From Anthonomus grandis grandis (taxonomy: Eukaryota > Arthropoda > Insecta > Coleoptera > Curculionidae): 64,000 bases of DNA. This document shows, in pieces, positions 37,280 through 49,300 of the stretch. The translations under genes were made by a program, and so were the position numbers. Below the pieces are notes generated by a model. It was not told the DNA's origin and did not search any database. It worked only from the letters and a program-made list of their open reading frames with translations. How positions within the stretch are numbered: the first letter of the stretch is position 1; every line of letters starts with the position of its first letter. Where the stretch lies: the NCBI RefSeq assembly GCF_022605725.1, contig NC_065555.1, positions 8,198,938-8,262,937 of the forward strand. Direction: 5' to 3'.

Positions 37280-39740
37280 TAATCCTATTACTAAAACTTG
37301 GCTGTCTGAAAATATTACTCATAATTTAAAAAATGTCTGGTTATCAACTAATTAAGCAGAATGAGTCTACACGTGGGTTTACGCCTTGCTTAAATCAAAC
37401 TCTACAATATCTGGAATACTTTTAGATCAGGGATAATACATGGGCCACCCAATACTATAATAAATTCCGTTTCAAACTTTGAGGTCACTATTTTGCAGTT
37501 ATTTCCGAGCGCTGATAAAATATCTTGCTTGGTTGATTTTAAAATGATTTTTCTAAATTATTTACCAGTACATTAAATAATATCCAAGAAACTTTTAATC
37601 TAAGTAAATATGTTTCTGAGTTAACTAGATTAACTTAAAAAACTCGAAGCATTATTGATTTAATTTGTTTTGATAGTGGTATTAATATTGATGTTAAAGT
37701 AAAAGATCTTGAAGTAATCAATGATATGGACGCAGTTGATACAAAAATAAGTTTTATTACTTCTAAGTTAACATTTCTACTTATTGTATATGCTGCTAGC
37801 ATAGAACTAGGGTCGCAGTGGAGGGACACTCACAACAAATCTAATGTACACCTTGTTCCTCTTGAAAGGACTAAAACTATACTGCCTACATAGCTAATGC
37901 AATGCTAATGCATGCATAGTTAATGGATAATCTAAAATTATTAAAAAAACTATGGGGTAATGCACTCAATTTTTCTCATTTCTCATTTTTTTCATTGTAC
38001 ACGTTTGCCGCAATACATTTACTTTAGCATTTCGAACTGAAAAGAAAGCATATCTAAATACTAAACTTCATTGTAATTAGAAAGAGAAATGTAAAATAAA
38101 GAGTAATTAGAAAGAGAAAACACAATACCAGATCAAATAAAAAATTCTATTGATATTAACACACACTTTATCAATGCGTCCAGTTCTAATATATCTCCAA
38201 AGCCAGAACTTTTAGAATTTTACAGACCAAATAGAGATAAAAGTCAAGAAATTAAGACAGAGACTTTACAGAGTTCACTTGACTGCGGTAATCGGGGAAG
38301 CAATACCTAGAATTATACTTAACATGAAATTGACAGCATCCGAGAGCGACTATATTAATAGCACTCTTTTATTACTTTGCTGTCCATTTATTACACCTTA
38401 CCTGACACATTTAATAAATTGTTGCCTGCGTGATTCAGTTTTTTTAAGTGATTGGAAATTTGCAATTGTAGTTCCTCTTCCTAAAGTAAGCAATTCTGAG
38501 AGTTTCAGTCAACTAAGATCTGTCTCTATGTCTAAAATTCTGGAAAATCTATAGCTTCACAAATTTTAACTTTTGTATGGTGCAATAATCTTTTACCAGA
38601 AAAGTCATCAGAATTTTGCTTTGGTCACAATTGTTCAACAGTACTTGCGGATGTTACGGATAAACTCACCGGAGCACAAGACGAAAAGAAACGAGCGTAT
38701 TGGTGCTGTTAAATTATTTACGTGCATTTGATCTACTGAACATACTGAATATTCTTTTGGTCATTTTATCCTATCTTGGTTTTGGGGTTAACGCCCAAGC
38801 ACTGATTAGGCCATTTTTAAGTAATAGAATATAAAAAGGCACACTCGATAATAAATTCTCAATCATCTGTCTAGTCGCGTTCCTTAGGGAAGTCTCTTGG
38901 ATCCTTTTTTTATGATCTACACGGCTAATTTTATTATATTTTCTAAGTTGCTGATCACGCAAGTATTATACACATTTAGATTAGAGAGTGTTGCAGAGGC
39001 AAATTTTAAGTCTAATTTAGATCTTTAAACTTATACGGAGTATCTGCGAATCACTTTCTAAAATTAAATTCTTTAAAGTCAGTGGCCTTACTTTGCTGCA
39101 GCGAAAAACTTCGAAAAACCATTTCTAATGAATTAAGTCTTACCATTGGGGAAATTAATATCTTTTTCAAAAACTCGTTAGAGAATTTAGGGTTAATAAT
39201 TGATACTTAACTTAAATTTGATGAGCATATTACATCCTATATTGAAAAAACTTACACATGATTTTTCTCTACCGAGATTCTTTAGAAAGTAGAATAAAGG
39301 TTGAATTGTATGATGCACTACTGTTATCACATTTCAACTGTGCTGATAGCGTTTTTATGGGACATGTTTAAATATAGCGGAGATTAGAAGAGTGTAAAAA
39401 GTACAAAATTCTCGTATAAGATTTATATGCGGAATTAGACAATGGCAGGGTGTTTCACATAACCTCAGAAAGCTAAATCTGCTTTCTATTTACAACAGGA
39501 GAATATTGCGCTTATCGTGTTTTTTTAGCACTGTTAAAAAGTAGTCTTTCGAACAGATATTCATAAAATTAATATATGTAGGAAGGATATAAGGGACCTT
39601 CTCTAAGGGATAGAAAGGACACAATAAAGAGTCTTTTAAGAAAGGATTTTTAAATTAAATAAATTTGAAGTTATTTAATTTAAAAATGTTGAAAATGAGT
39701 TTTAAAACTAGAATGAGGCAGTAACTTCTTTGGCAACTTT
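37280..39740 (+). pseudogene. CR1/Jockey-like LINE ORF2 relic (endonuclease plus reverse transcriptase)
   Basis: Plus-strand LINE relic read across frames. Endonuclease: KTWLSENITHNLKN (TETWL-type motif), NESTRGF, GPPNTIINSVSNFEVTILQL, then DFKM (GDFN-like), ETFNLSKYVSELTRLT and RSIIDLI. Reverse transcriptase: PFITPYLTHLINCCLRDSVF, DWKFAIVVPLPKVSN, SQLRSVS, a region matching ...CFGHNCSTVL, LRAFDLLN, LSYLGFGV, RPFLSNR. Thumb/C-terminus: LKLNSLKSVALLCC, NLGLIIDT, KINICRKDIRDLL and LFKYK-type end near 39740. Stops and frameshifts are frequent and the catalytic FADD-type box is not readable. Intact elements would be about 900-1000 residues here. Confidence 0.8.
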
Positions 39741-40389
39741 AGTTATTTTTTATAAGTGAGTTTGGTAGGATTTGGCGTTGATGTGCCGACTATTAACAGT
39801 TTTTACATTTATTTTTTTTTTATTTTTTGGTGCATATGTTGTAAATTAGGCATTAGGAAGTTAAATAGAAAGCCTTTTGTTTTAATATCTGATACGTATA
39901 TGTTCAGTATTACTAATAAAATGTCAATATTTTGTAACAAAAAAATTATTTATTATTATTGTTACTAAGCTGTAATTTGTTTTGTTATTTATTTGTTTAA
40001 ATGTTGAGAATTTAAAGCTTAAAATTTTATTACGCAACCTACAAAAATAAAACGCTACAATATGTTGGTTTAGAAATCCAAAGAGTATTAAACTGCAATT
40101 TAAACCAAAAAAGCCTCAACATTATATCGGACTTAACCTGTCAATAGGAAGCTTAACCGTGGAAATCCGGAATTGTTTGGTTTTGGAAATAATTTTGGTG
40201 TAACATAAATCGACATAATATATTACCAAATATTGTATGGTAAAAGAAGCTATACTTAAATAGTATATATGTATGTTCCTAATTAATTTATGTATTTGAT
40301 AAGATATTCTAGAAATGGTATGTCCCAGACGCGCTATAGACATTAAGTAGTCATTATTGTAAATTTCTGATTTCTGATTTTTATAAATT
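39741..40389. other. AT-rich spacer between two LINEs
   Basis: Probably the 3' untranslated part of the upstream LINE followed by unrelated AT-rich sequence. The T-rich open frame at 39756-39968 is low complexity. No tail repeat like that at 41568 is seen here. Confidence 0.4.
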
Positions 40390-41585
40390 ACATGGCCAAT
40401 CTTAACATCAGTGGCAAAATCTGTCTTTTTGCTGACGATACTAGCTTTACATGGAGCAATCCGGATGCTAGGGCACTACATGCTACTATTTCTAACGACT
40501 TAATTACCATTAAATCGTGGTGCGATTCTAATCTTCTGTGCCTAAATGTCTCAAAAACTAAAGTCTTATCATATAAAACTACTATTCAACCCTTTGTACT
40601 TAACAACACCAGTTTGGATGTTGTAGAATCTGTGAAGTTCTTGCGACTTATTGTTGACTACTCCCTAAAATGGGACTTGCATATTGATGTCTTATATAAA
40701 AAATTAAGTTCAGCATGTTTTGCCTTAAGATCAGTTTCCAGGGAATTAAGTTTTCAAACATCAAGAACAGTTTATTATGCCCTTTTTGAGTCACATCTAC
40801 GTTACGCCCTTCCATTCTAGGGCACATGCGGTGTGACTCAATTTGAGCGCATCTTTAAACTCCAAAAGAGAGCAGTTCGGTATCTGCTTGGACTTAATAG
40901 CAGAGCTCACTGTCAAGAAATCTTTAAAAAATACAAGATACTTACTCTTCCCGCTTTATTCATATTGGAATCTATTTGCCTAGTACGCAAACAAATAAGT
41001 CAGAAATGCCAAGTAGGCCGTCTCACAATTATTCACTTCGCAACGCAGTGCATGATCTTTATCTGCAAACCCCTCGGTCCGAGTTAGTAAAAAGCTCTAT
41101 TCTATACAGAGCCAAAAAGATGCATAATCATTTGCCTTTGGAAATTAAATCAATTACTTCTTTTCCTCGATTTCATAATGCTTTGAAGGCATACTTTCTG
41201 GAAAAAGCTTTGTAAGCAGTGGAGGATTTTTTTCTAGGATAACTTTTTGGGTATCACACACACACTGGCTCTTTTTATGTCTTAAAATAGAGAATATATT
41301 AGTTTTTTTTCTTTAGTAAATGAATTGCACTTTCATTTTGTATTTAATTAATTTACTGTTATTGACTATTGTGTTTATTTTTATTGACATTTTATACATC
41401 ATGATGTATATTGACCAGGTACATTATTTTTGTACAGTTTTGTATGTATTTATTTTGTTTGTATATTTATTTTTATTTTTATTTTGTGTGTTTTGTTTTG
41501 TTTTTATATGTTTTTTTATTAGCTTTATCTACAAAATGTTGTAATTTTTTGACAATAAAGCATATGATTGATTGATTGATTGATC
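40390..41585 (+). mobile_element. 5'-truncated LINE, 3' half, with TGAT tail
   Basis: A younger, better preserved LINE fragment than the one upstream. Begins inside the reverse transcriptase with ISGKICLFADDTSFTWSN (FADD, the catalytic box), then TIKSWCDSNLLCLNVSKTKV, VKFLRLIVDYSLKWDLHI, SRTVYYALFESHLRYALPF and, after one TAG stop (40818), ERIFKLQKRAVRYLLGL. A frameshift near 40985 leads to PSHNYSLRNAVHDLYLQTPR, AKKMHNHLPLEIK and a normal C-terminus ALKAYFLEKAL (stop at 41213). The 3' untranslated part is T-rich, with AATAAAGCATA at about 41554 and a final (TGAT)n run to about 41585. 5' truncation and a short-tandem tail are usual for this kind of LINE. The 74-codon frame inside the untranslated part is not a gene. 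Confidence 0.85.
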
Positions 41586-42523
41586 ATCGAAGGCTTCATG
41601 TCCCAGTCGTTTTCGATGCAGCATAATAATATTGTTCCATTATTTTATAATATTTCTTACCCTTTGAATGGAAAAGTATAAAAAATAAGTAGCTTTTGCT
41701 ATAAATTATCATTTATGTGATAAAGGTCTGTGCTCATTCAACAGAAATTTCCAAAAAGCTTTGACTTTCATGGACCCTCAAACAAAAAACTACGATTCGT
41801 CTAGAGAAATAATTCACTTCAGTTCTTTATTTCATTTTTGCTACTCCATAGCCCTATTTCGACCTTGTTTATAAGTGATGAATATAAAGATATATGTAGT
41901 TGCAGATAGGTTAGAGAGTTACTAGTTCGGTAATCTGAAAAATGCACGTAGAAACAAATTTAACGATATATGAAAAGTATTGCTATTTTGTAGTTTATCT
42001 CTCACACAAAAATATTTTCTTCATGAAGATCGATCAAACTTTGTTGCGCCCAAGCGCCTTCTTCTCGCTTTAGCTTTTTTGGTACCCATCTACCAGGTGT
42101 GACTGGTATGACCAATAACTGGTGGTTTATTATAATAAAGTGCTTTAAAGCAACGAAGGAATGCAGAACAACGTGTAAAAAATTGCAGAGAGTCAGCAAA
42201 TATTTAATCACCTAATAATCTCAATACATAAAAATATACATATGTGCAAATTCCGGTGGAGGCATTATATCTTTACAGGAAAATGTGATTATTTTTATCA
42301 AATGATATATTTTGACTAATATGTTAACGAGTTTTCATATATTTAACTGATTTGATTTTTACATTTTTTGTTTTTAGTATCCACTCTTATTTTAAAATAA
42401 CTTCTGGTGAAGTGAACATGTTTAATTATGTCAATTTTACAAGTATGTTAAATTGACGTATTGTCAATAAGCTATATACTAATTTTTTCCCATAAAGAAC
42501 TATATTTAATTTAAGAAGGCAGC

Positions 42524-42672
42524 ATGAAAAAACTGGGGCATACATCAGCAAGTAAATTAAATTTAAAAGACGGCTTCATAAGAAAATCAGGAAAAGGGTC
42601 TCAGGAACCCGATTGCAAGTCTTTTGCTCAAAAATGTACCACTGAAACAAAAAGTATTTTTCGCGAAGCATT
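42524..42672 (+). CDS. Unidentified possible first exon with splice donor
   Basis: ATG in a reasonable context (GGCAGCATGA) opens MKKLGHTSASKLNLKDGF, then IRKSGKGSQEPDCKSFAQKC and TETKSIFREAFG, followed directly by GTAAGTTTTT, a strong splice donor. It is hydrophilic, Lys/Ser-rich and less AT-biased than its surroundings. I do not recognise the family and could not find the next exon, so this may be chance or a fragment of a gene extending beyond what I can trace. Confidence 0.25.
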
Positions 42673-43799
42673 TGGTAAGTTTTTCCATAATGATTACCTG
42701 ATTTAACAATATGCATTTACAGCACATACGCTTCTTTTTTACTTTTAAAATGTTTTAAGTGGATCACCAGATTGTTTGAAATAACTTTTGTATTTAATTT
42801 GTTATTGAACTACTCCCTCGCTAATAGTAGCCAATCTAACCAGTTTTTTTTAACAAAATATCAAAAGTTACATTTTTTTATTTAAAGACATTAAAATAAT
42901 TTTGGTTTTAAAGTAAGAAGTTTTTTGTTATGCATTTCTAATTTAACATTCATATGGCTTTAATATTAATGCGAGTTTGATTGAATATAATAGATCTGTA
43001 GAATAAAATAAATAGTTATACAAATTAAAATTGCCAAGTATGCATTACGGAGCTATTTCCTTTATAGGAGAATTTACTCGCATAAGAGAAATTAGCTATT
43101 ATTTATAGCTAAAAGAGCAACACTCTAATATTATTCGTATTCTTTAAAAAAATATTTCAAGAAGTTATAGCAGAATCCATTTACAAGAAATTTCGCAATT
43201 TAGAATTAAAAAATAAAAAGTCTTTATCCTATTAAATATAAGGTAAATGAAACGCCTATTATTATCAATAAAATAATTCAATATAAAAGCTTTTACTTTT
43301 CAAGTTAGTTCGCTATTTTTTGTTTTTCACTTTTTACTAAAAAGTTGTTTTAGTTTCCATTCTGTTTTTTACTCTTTTTTTTAAACTAATGAATCTGATG
43401 GTAAAGCTTAAATATATATTTCTGTTTAAACCCTATATAGCTCCTGAATTTTAGTCCCAAGTTAGGTTTCTACAAACTATTATTTTGTGAAGACTATACT
43501 AGTAATTTAATTAGGAACTAGGTTCATTTGAAAACTTATAATAAAACTGCATAAAAAAAAAACAATTGTTTAAAGCGTAGTGATCCAGTATATAAGTATA
43601 ACTTTAACTAACATAATCATTTTATGTGTTGTTTTAGTGACCAAGTCCAATTTTTTTAATAATTATTGTTAAGTACATTGTTACTTACGCACCAACAGGT
43701 ACATATTCCTCAACAAAAAATAAACCAAATATAATCATATGAAACCATTATGTTTTATTTATTACAATTAAACTAAAAGCTTTGATGGTTCTGTTTGCC

Positions 43800-43827
43800 C
43801 TAAAGAAGGCCTAATATAGGCTGAAAC
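43800..43827 (+). ncRNA. Degenerate hammerhead-like motif
   Basis: CTAAAGA followed by a strong stem AGGCCTA-ata-TAGGCT and then GAAAC. This is the hammerhead core with G5 of CUGANGA changed to A. Such CCTGAAGA...GAAACG words are common in insect retroelement repeats, so a decayed retroelement end is the likeliest source. Confidence 0.3.
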
Positions 43828-44177
43828 GTTGGCAATTAAAGAAAAAAGTTGAAAAGCTTGGATCTTTTTTTTAACATTTATCCAACTAAACCCTTAAAAA
43901 ATAACATAATTATGTTAGTTAACGTTATAAATAAAGTAGAATATACTCTGGAAGCAAACATTTTCTGATGACTACAAGAGTGAGTGCAGGAGCTAAATAA
44001 GGAGAAACACGTACTGCCAGGATTTTGTTTGTCAACATTCCTGTAAAAACGAATCTCAAAGTAATAATCAATTTCGTAACAGAAACTTCAACTGTCAACC
44101 TACCTTAGTGGTACATGAACATTATAAAAACCTTTTATAAGTATGGTTAAAAATAATCTTAGCAAATATATAGAAAA

Positions 44178-44339
44178 ATGGCTATATATATACATATTGA
44201 ACACAAAAAGCAGCTAATATTAACACATGAGGCCTTTTTCGATTTTTGTGCAATGTTGTCAAAGCAAAGAAGATCTAGTGAAAGAAAAATACTTGTACAG
44301 TCAATAGTGGAAGTAGAAGAAATAGCCCGAGAACACTAA
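44178..44339 (+). CDS. Unrecognised 53-codon open frame
   Basis: Reads MAIYIHIEHKKQLILTHEAF, then FDFCAMLSKQRRSSERKILV and QSIVEVEEIAREH before TAA. The last 45 residues have a believable protein composition with an amphipathic acidic end. The stop (44337-44339) lies immediately before the direct repeat and palindrome at 44340, which may have interrupted a longer frame. Family unknown. Confidence 0.2.
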   Translation: MAIYIHIEHKKQLILTHEAFFDFCAMLSKQRRSSERKILVQSIVEVEEIAREH

Positions 44340-44392
44340 GTTACAGCACAGATGTAAATAGCTCCGCGGAGTGTTTACATCTGTGGTTACAG
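44340..44392. mobile_element. 39 bp palindrome flanked by 7 bp direct repeats
   Basis: GTTACAG (44340-44346), then CACAGATGTAAA (44347-44358), TAG, the palindrome CTCCGCGGAG (44362-44371), TG, TTTACATCTGTG (44374-44385), then GTTACAG again (44386-44392). The outer arms pair perfectly over 12 bp and the core is a second perfect palindrome. The direct repeats have the form of a target-site duplication, so this could be a minimal terminal-repeat-only transposon remnant. Confidence 0.6.
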
Positions 44393-47341
44393 ATCACGCC
44401 AAATTCAATCTGGAAAATTCTCAAAACAGGAATTATTGAAAAACAAATGAATAAAAAGTCCGAAAGAAATAAACTTTTATTTACCTAAAGCTATAATTTA
44501 AATATATAATTGAACTAGTGGCCTTTACTGTGCCCAAGGCCATGGTGCAAGTATTTTGCTGTCCCACACATAAAAAATATTGTATAAATATTTGCCTATA
44601 TAAGGTTTTTGATGTACCTAAAAATATTTGTTTAATTTATATTTAGTTTATAGCAACGTCTCAAAATTTCTTTCTTTATTTTTCAAGCCATAGATTCATT
44701 TTTAAAATTTGTCATCTAAAAAAATATTTAATTACGATAATAGGAAATGTGTGCGATATTTAATAAAATATTAATTGCAATAAAAGTTATTCATAATTTA
44801 ATGGATCGCTCATAGTTGAATAGGTGCCTAAATCAATTATTGTTTGTAGCGTAATTATGTGCATCAAAGGCTAACAGATTTCGTCTGCCTCCTGGTGTTA
44901 TCGTATGCGTATATATTAAATAATTGACCTGATAAACGCATAAAAGTGTTGGTTGGGGGTGCAGGGTTAAGTGAAAACAAGTTATCTATTACTTTATTTC
45001 ATATGTCATCTTATATAAATATGTAATAGAGTCTCTATGTTCGAAATATATTGGGGCGTAAAAAAGTAAGGAAAGCGATTTTAGGACTTTTATTTACCTC
45101 ATTTTATAGCTTCATTACCGTAATTCAACTTACCAAATATATTTTATATCAAAATTAATCGAGGTAACTAAGTTTATTTAAGGTTTTATTTAGTTTAGTG
45201 GACAGAGAATTCAAAGATATTTTTTTAAACATTAAACATTTGCATTTGCTATTTTCCTCACTAAATTCAAAAGACTGTAAGTTTGGGCTTATTGCGCAAC
45301 ATCTTTGCGTGCGTTTCTGGATTTTAACATAATAATTATATACTAAGGTAGTTATGGGTAAATAATAAGAAAAATTAACAAACCCTAAATAATTGTTACA
45401 TTAAAAAAAATACTCATGCGATATTGATGGTTTAAAAATATCTTTGTTTATAGGCTCCGATGTTGGATATTTAGTATATGGTAATGGCTTTTGTCTCTTG
45501 AGTCCTGGTGAACGTAGAGTACCTATTACAAATAATCAACTCAGGTGGTTTCTCTAAAATTTAGTATATTATTGATCAGCAAAGTTAGTTATTTATTACG
45601 TAATTACCAGTATGGCCTTATACCGAATTATTAATGTGAAGCTTAACCACTCTTCTAATTCTCAAATATGTGCAGAGCTGCTAATCAGATTAAACTTTTT
45701 AATTTTTAATATTTGTCACCACATTGGCTTAAAATTAAATAGATATTATTATTTGTAAATATAAAAAATAACAAATGATAGCCATAATCATAACCTGAGA
45801 TTTTGTTTCTAATTTCATTGTTGGTAAGTAATGTACTAATTTTTTTTTCAAATTCAGACTTTTTTTTTGCTTTTTTATATTTATATTTTAAAAGAATAAA
45901 GATAGTTAATATAGGGCTAGAAAATATAGGACGTTTTTAAATTATAAGATAAAATCAATATTTTGGTTAGAAGTTGCAAAATATTATATTTTACAAAATA
46001 TTGCTTCAATATAAATCGCATTCTATGAACGATTTCTTTCTTAGAGCCTTACTTACCTTCGTTCAGTTGTATTCAAAATACAAATATATAAATATTCGAT
46101 GATTTCAACGCGTCAAAGCATATGACAGATTTTAAACTCAAATTGGCCCTTAGTGAAAATCACTGAATATTTTATTTTTAAGTCTTTATAAAAAAGACTT
46201 TTTATAATAACAATTTATATAGTTTAATTTGTACAGGGCAATCTTAAATATCTAAATTATTTAACATAAGTCAAGCATAAGAAAAATCTATATTGTTGTG
46301 ATTAATTCGTAATTAGTAACTTATTTTGTTGAATATTACGTCACTTTATTTAGTTAATATCAATTTAGAAGATGCTCATCTCATACGCTCAATTATTGAA
46401 AAGAAAAAATAAATTAAATTACTAAATGTAATCGAGATGTTGGAAATAGATTTTTTTGAACAATACATTTAGTTACCTCATTTATTTCTAACATATTTGT
46501 TATTTTTTATTTAAATAACTATCTTTTAACAATTTGGAGGGTTATTTATATACAAGTAAACAAAGCCTTTATATTGTAAATTTTCTTCTTGCTTAGGCGC
46601 TTCTTATATCATAATGATGGTTACCACGTGGTTGCTTGTCGCTAAATTATATAATATCCGCATTACGTAGGACCAAAGCGCAGTTTATTCCTCGTTACAT
46701 CCACTGCCTCGCATATTACTATAGTAAATATAATAACGGTCTTCCTCACTATTGCACAGAGATCGTGTTGATAAATTGAGCACTTGTAACAAAGCATATT
46801 TAATAGGGTAAATCTGGATGCTAGTAAGTATTTTTTTGGCAGATGTTTCCGATTAATTAAAATTATTAAAATTAGGTTGAAACAAAGCAACTAAATATTA
46901 CGTTAAAATATATCTTTTAGAAACTAAAAATTTAAGTTACTTATAAATTCCTCCAATACCACTAACTTTATTTGGAAAAAATAGCCATTATTAAAAAAGT
47001 TTGCAATCGAAATAATGTAAAAAATCTAAACAAGTGATAAATGCTAACTCATTTGTAAAAGGTCATTACTTTAACTTCTCTTTAAATATCAAGATACTTT
47101 AGTTTGTCTATTAGAAATGACTAACATCCATGCAACGACCATTAAATGTGTTTGCCCATTAGGGTATATAGTATAGTGGGTCAAATTTAATAGTTTTTAT
47201 TTAGTAGTTTCTAAATGTTATCAAATAGATTTATTTCTCACTATTTCTAGAGTTTATTTTAGAGTTAAGTCATTTTGAAAAGATATTAAATTATACTAAA
47301 CGCACACATCTATATATTTTATGAGTGAAGAAATTATGATG

Positions 47342-47375
47342 TAATTGAATCGATGTAAGCAGAAAGGGCACATGT
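47342..47375 (+). repeat. Left terminal inverted repeat
   Basis: 34 bp, core GTAAGCAGAAAGGGCACATG, reverse complement of 49651-49684 with three mismatches. Confidence 0.92.
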
Positions 47376-47534
47376 TAAAAAAACACATTTTTGAGAAATC
47401 GATAAAAACTGTTTTTTCATCAAATTAAGTAAATTTATTGTTATAATTGATTTGTAGTTTGAATAGCACGATTTGTCTCCTTATATTTTTAATTAAAAAA
47501 TTGATTTTAGCTCCCCCAGAAGACTTTCAAAGAA

Positions 47535-47555
47535 TTGACATGTGCCCTTTTTGCA
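47535..47555 (-). repeat. Internal TIR-like copy near the left end
   Basis: TTGACATGTGCCCTTTTTGC matches the inner part of the right terminal repeat and is inverted relative to the left one (about 18 of 21). It could be a subterminal transposase-binding site, or mark a nested 214 bp foldback unit at 47342-47555. Confidence 0.75.
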
Positions 47556-47676
47556 AATAATGCTATTTAGTAAATTTGAAAAATATAATTTTTTTTTAAT
47601 ACAGCTTTAGTTATGTAAAGTACAAGTCAAAAATAAGCAGCTAGTTTCCATAGAAGAGTACAATGTTTTCGAAACA

Positions 47677-49300
47677 CTAATCTTCGGAACACTCATTGAT
47701 TGTAGGCCACTGAAAAATAGCATCAAAATATGGTCTGTGTTCTTCTGCAACAAATCCAGTGCATTTCCTTATATGCTCCATTTTGTTGGCCTTAAAAGGA
47801 ACTTTTTCTAAGGGATGCGCAAGGCTCGTCGGCAAAGTTGGGCAGGCCATTCCAGGTTGTGATAAATTAAATGTATGTGACACCAAACCGTCAGTAAAAG
47901 GATAGGCTTGAACAGTGCCTTTTTGTTGGGATGTGTATTTAAAACATGAAAAGGTGCTTATTTGAAAGTTGACCTTTTCGTTACGAGGAAAATGTTTAGT
48001 TTCTTCAGAGACACAGGTTTTTTTATAAAATTGTCTCCACCAGTTTTTGAAATCTAATACGTCACTTGTTGCAACCTCTTTGACTGAAAATTCTGTATTA
48101 TTTTTTGTACTGGTAATAATAATCGTGGAGATCTCGTAAATGGTGCCTATTCTATCATGTTTCCCTAAATTTTTTTTCACCAACGCGAAGTCCCTGTCAC
48201 ACGGGAGAAATGAATGCCCCATAACAGGGAAAAAGTGCCAAAACATGCCAAATTTACCAGAATCTGTGAGAGCCAAAAGCATCCTGACCATAGTATGATT
48301 CTTGTTTTGGACCCAGCAGTTATCACTGTAAAGATAAAGTTCCGATTGATTTTCCTTGAATTCATGAAGATATTCGAGAACAAACGTACAAATTTCGTCA
48401 TCTGTTTTCTTTGCCTGTCCCTCGTGGTAAACGTACATCCTGGATTTATTTGTCTTAAGATTGCGAATACAAAATACGGACACAGTAAGCTGCTGGTAGT
48501 AAAATACCTCACCCACAGGCGTTCTGGGTAACTGGACATTTTACATAAAATCGAAGGCCAATGACAGAACTTGTGGTCTTCCGAAAGAGAAATTACAATT
48601 TTCACGGAAAAGGCATCTATAAAATGAAAAGTTTACCTTTTGGTTTGGATACTTCTCTAGGTAAAGCTGATGCTTTTTTGTCAAATTTAGCTGGCTATTC
48701 AAATAATGTTTTTTACGTCCTGAATAGTGGCTGATTTTTGTAGGACATGATTGTATGTATTCCTTTACACAATTCCGAATTTCTTCTGAGAAAGTATTAG
48801 CACTTGTAATTTTTCCGCGTAAGTCATTCGGTGACTTGCCTTAGGAGGATAAGGTGTTAACTCTCCTGATGGGTTTGTACGTAATAGCATATAAATTTAA
48901 AAATGCTTTAACACAAATCTCTACTTTGGAACTTCCCTTAAATGAGTAGTACTTGAAACTTTTTGATTTGGGTTTACTTTTGTCACCTGGTCGAGACGTC
49001 GCTGCTTTACTTCCATCATATCCACAAGACCCTGTAGAAAAATGTCTTGTTCGTTTTTAGAGCTTAAAGTATAAAATCGGTGAAAAATCGCCAATTTATT
49101 TGCATCAGAGAACTTTTCAGAACATTTCATTCCACCACTAAATAATGAAATTAACCGATGTGCCAAAAATACTATAAAAGAACCTACCTGCAAAGGACTC
49201 CATTATTAATTTTTTTCTCACAAACGTCTCTTCCTTTACTGTTTTTATAAGACTTTCTTTCCAATCTTGCCTTTTACTGTATGTTGCGAGCATACTTAGG
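47677..49300 (-). pseudogene. DUF7869-like protein gene (putative transposase), broken
   Basis: Minus-strand gene seen in many insect genomes in multiple copies. Exon 1 part: ERKSYKNSKGRDVCEKKINN, joined by a 50 bp intron to SGGMKCSEKFSDANKLAIF and FYTLSSKNEQDIFLQGL. Next VEICVKAFLNLYAITYKPIR, DLRGKITSANTFSEEIR, PTKISHYSGRKKHYLNSQLN and FSFYRCLFRENCNFSFGRPQ. About 60-70 residues usual for the family seem deleted before AFDFM (stop) NVQLPRTPVGEVFY. The longest intact piece (279 codons from a GTG at 48516) holds ELYLYSDNCWVQNKNHTMVR and FPVMGHSFLPCDRDFALVKK. The Asp in FDFM, the Asp in YSDNC and later acidic residues could be a metal-binding triad of an RNase H-like fold; that is my inference. 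At least two stops and one frameshift, so inactive. Confidence 0.75.
49138..49187 (-). other. 50 bp GT-AG intron in the DUF7869-like gene
   Basis: Donor CAG|GTAGGT and acceptor ATTTAG|TGGTGG. Removing it joins ...NNGVLC to SGGMKCSEKF in one frame. Without it, the upstream Lys/Arg-rich block and the KCSEKF block, which belong together in the family, are in different frames. Confidence 0.6.

Larger units (their letters stand above)
41586..47341. other. Largely gene-free stretch with small structured sites
   Basis: Contains a possible exon (42524-42672), a hammerhead-like motif (43800-43827), a 53-codon open frame (44178-44339) and a palindrome with direct repeats (44340-44392), each listed separately. 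The rest is AT-rich with no domain found. The open frame at 46663-46890 (minus) has no support. Confidence 0.4.

Noticed and set aside
41320..41544. 74-codon hydrophobic open frame
   Set aside because: T-rich low-complexity 3' untranslated region of the LINE; stops are rare there for compositional reasons.
48177..48605. 142-codon minus frame and 105-codon plus frame (48214-48531) over the DUF7869-like gene
   Set aside because: Both overlap the recognised frame and have no family features; they are shadows.
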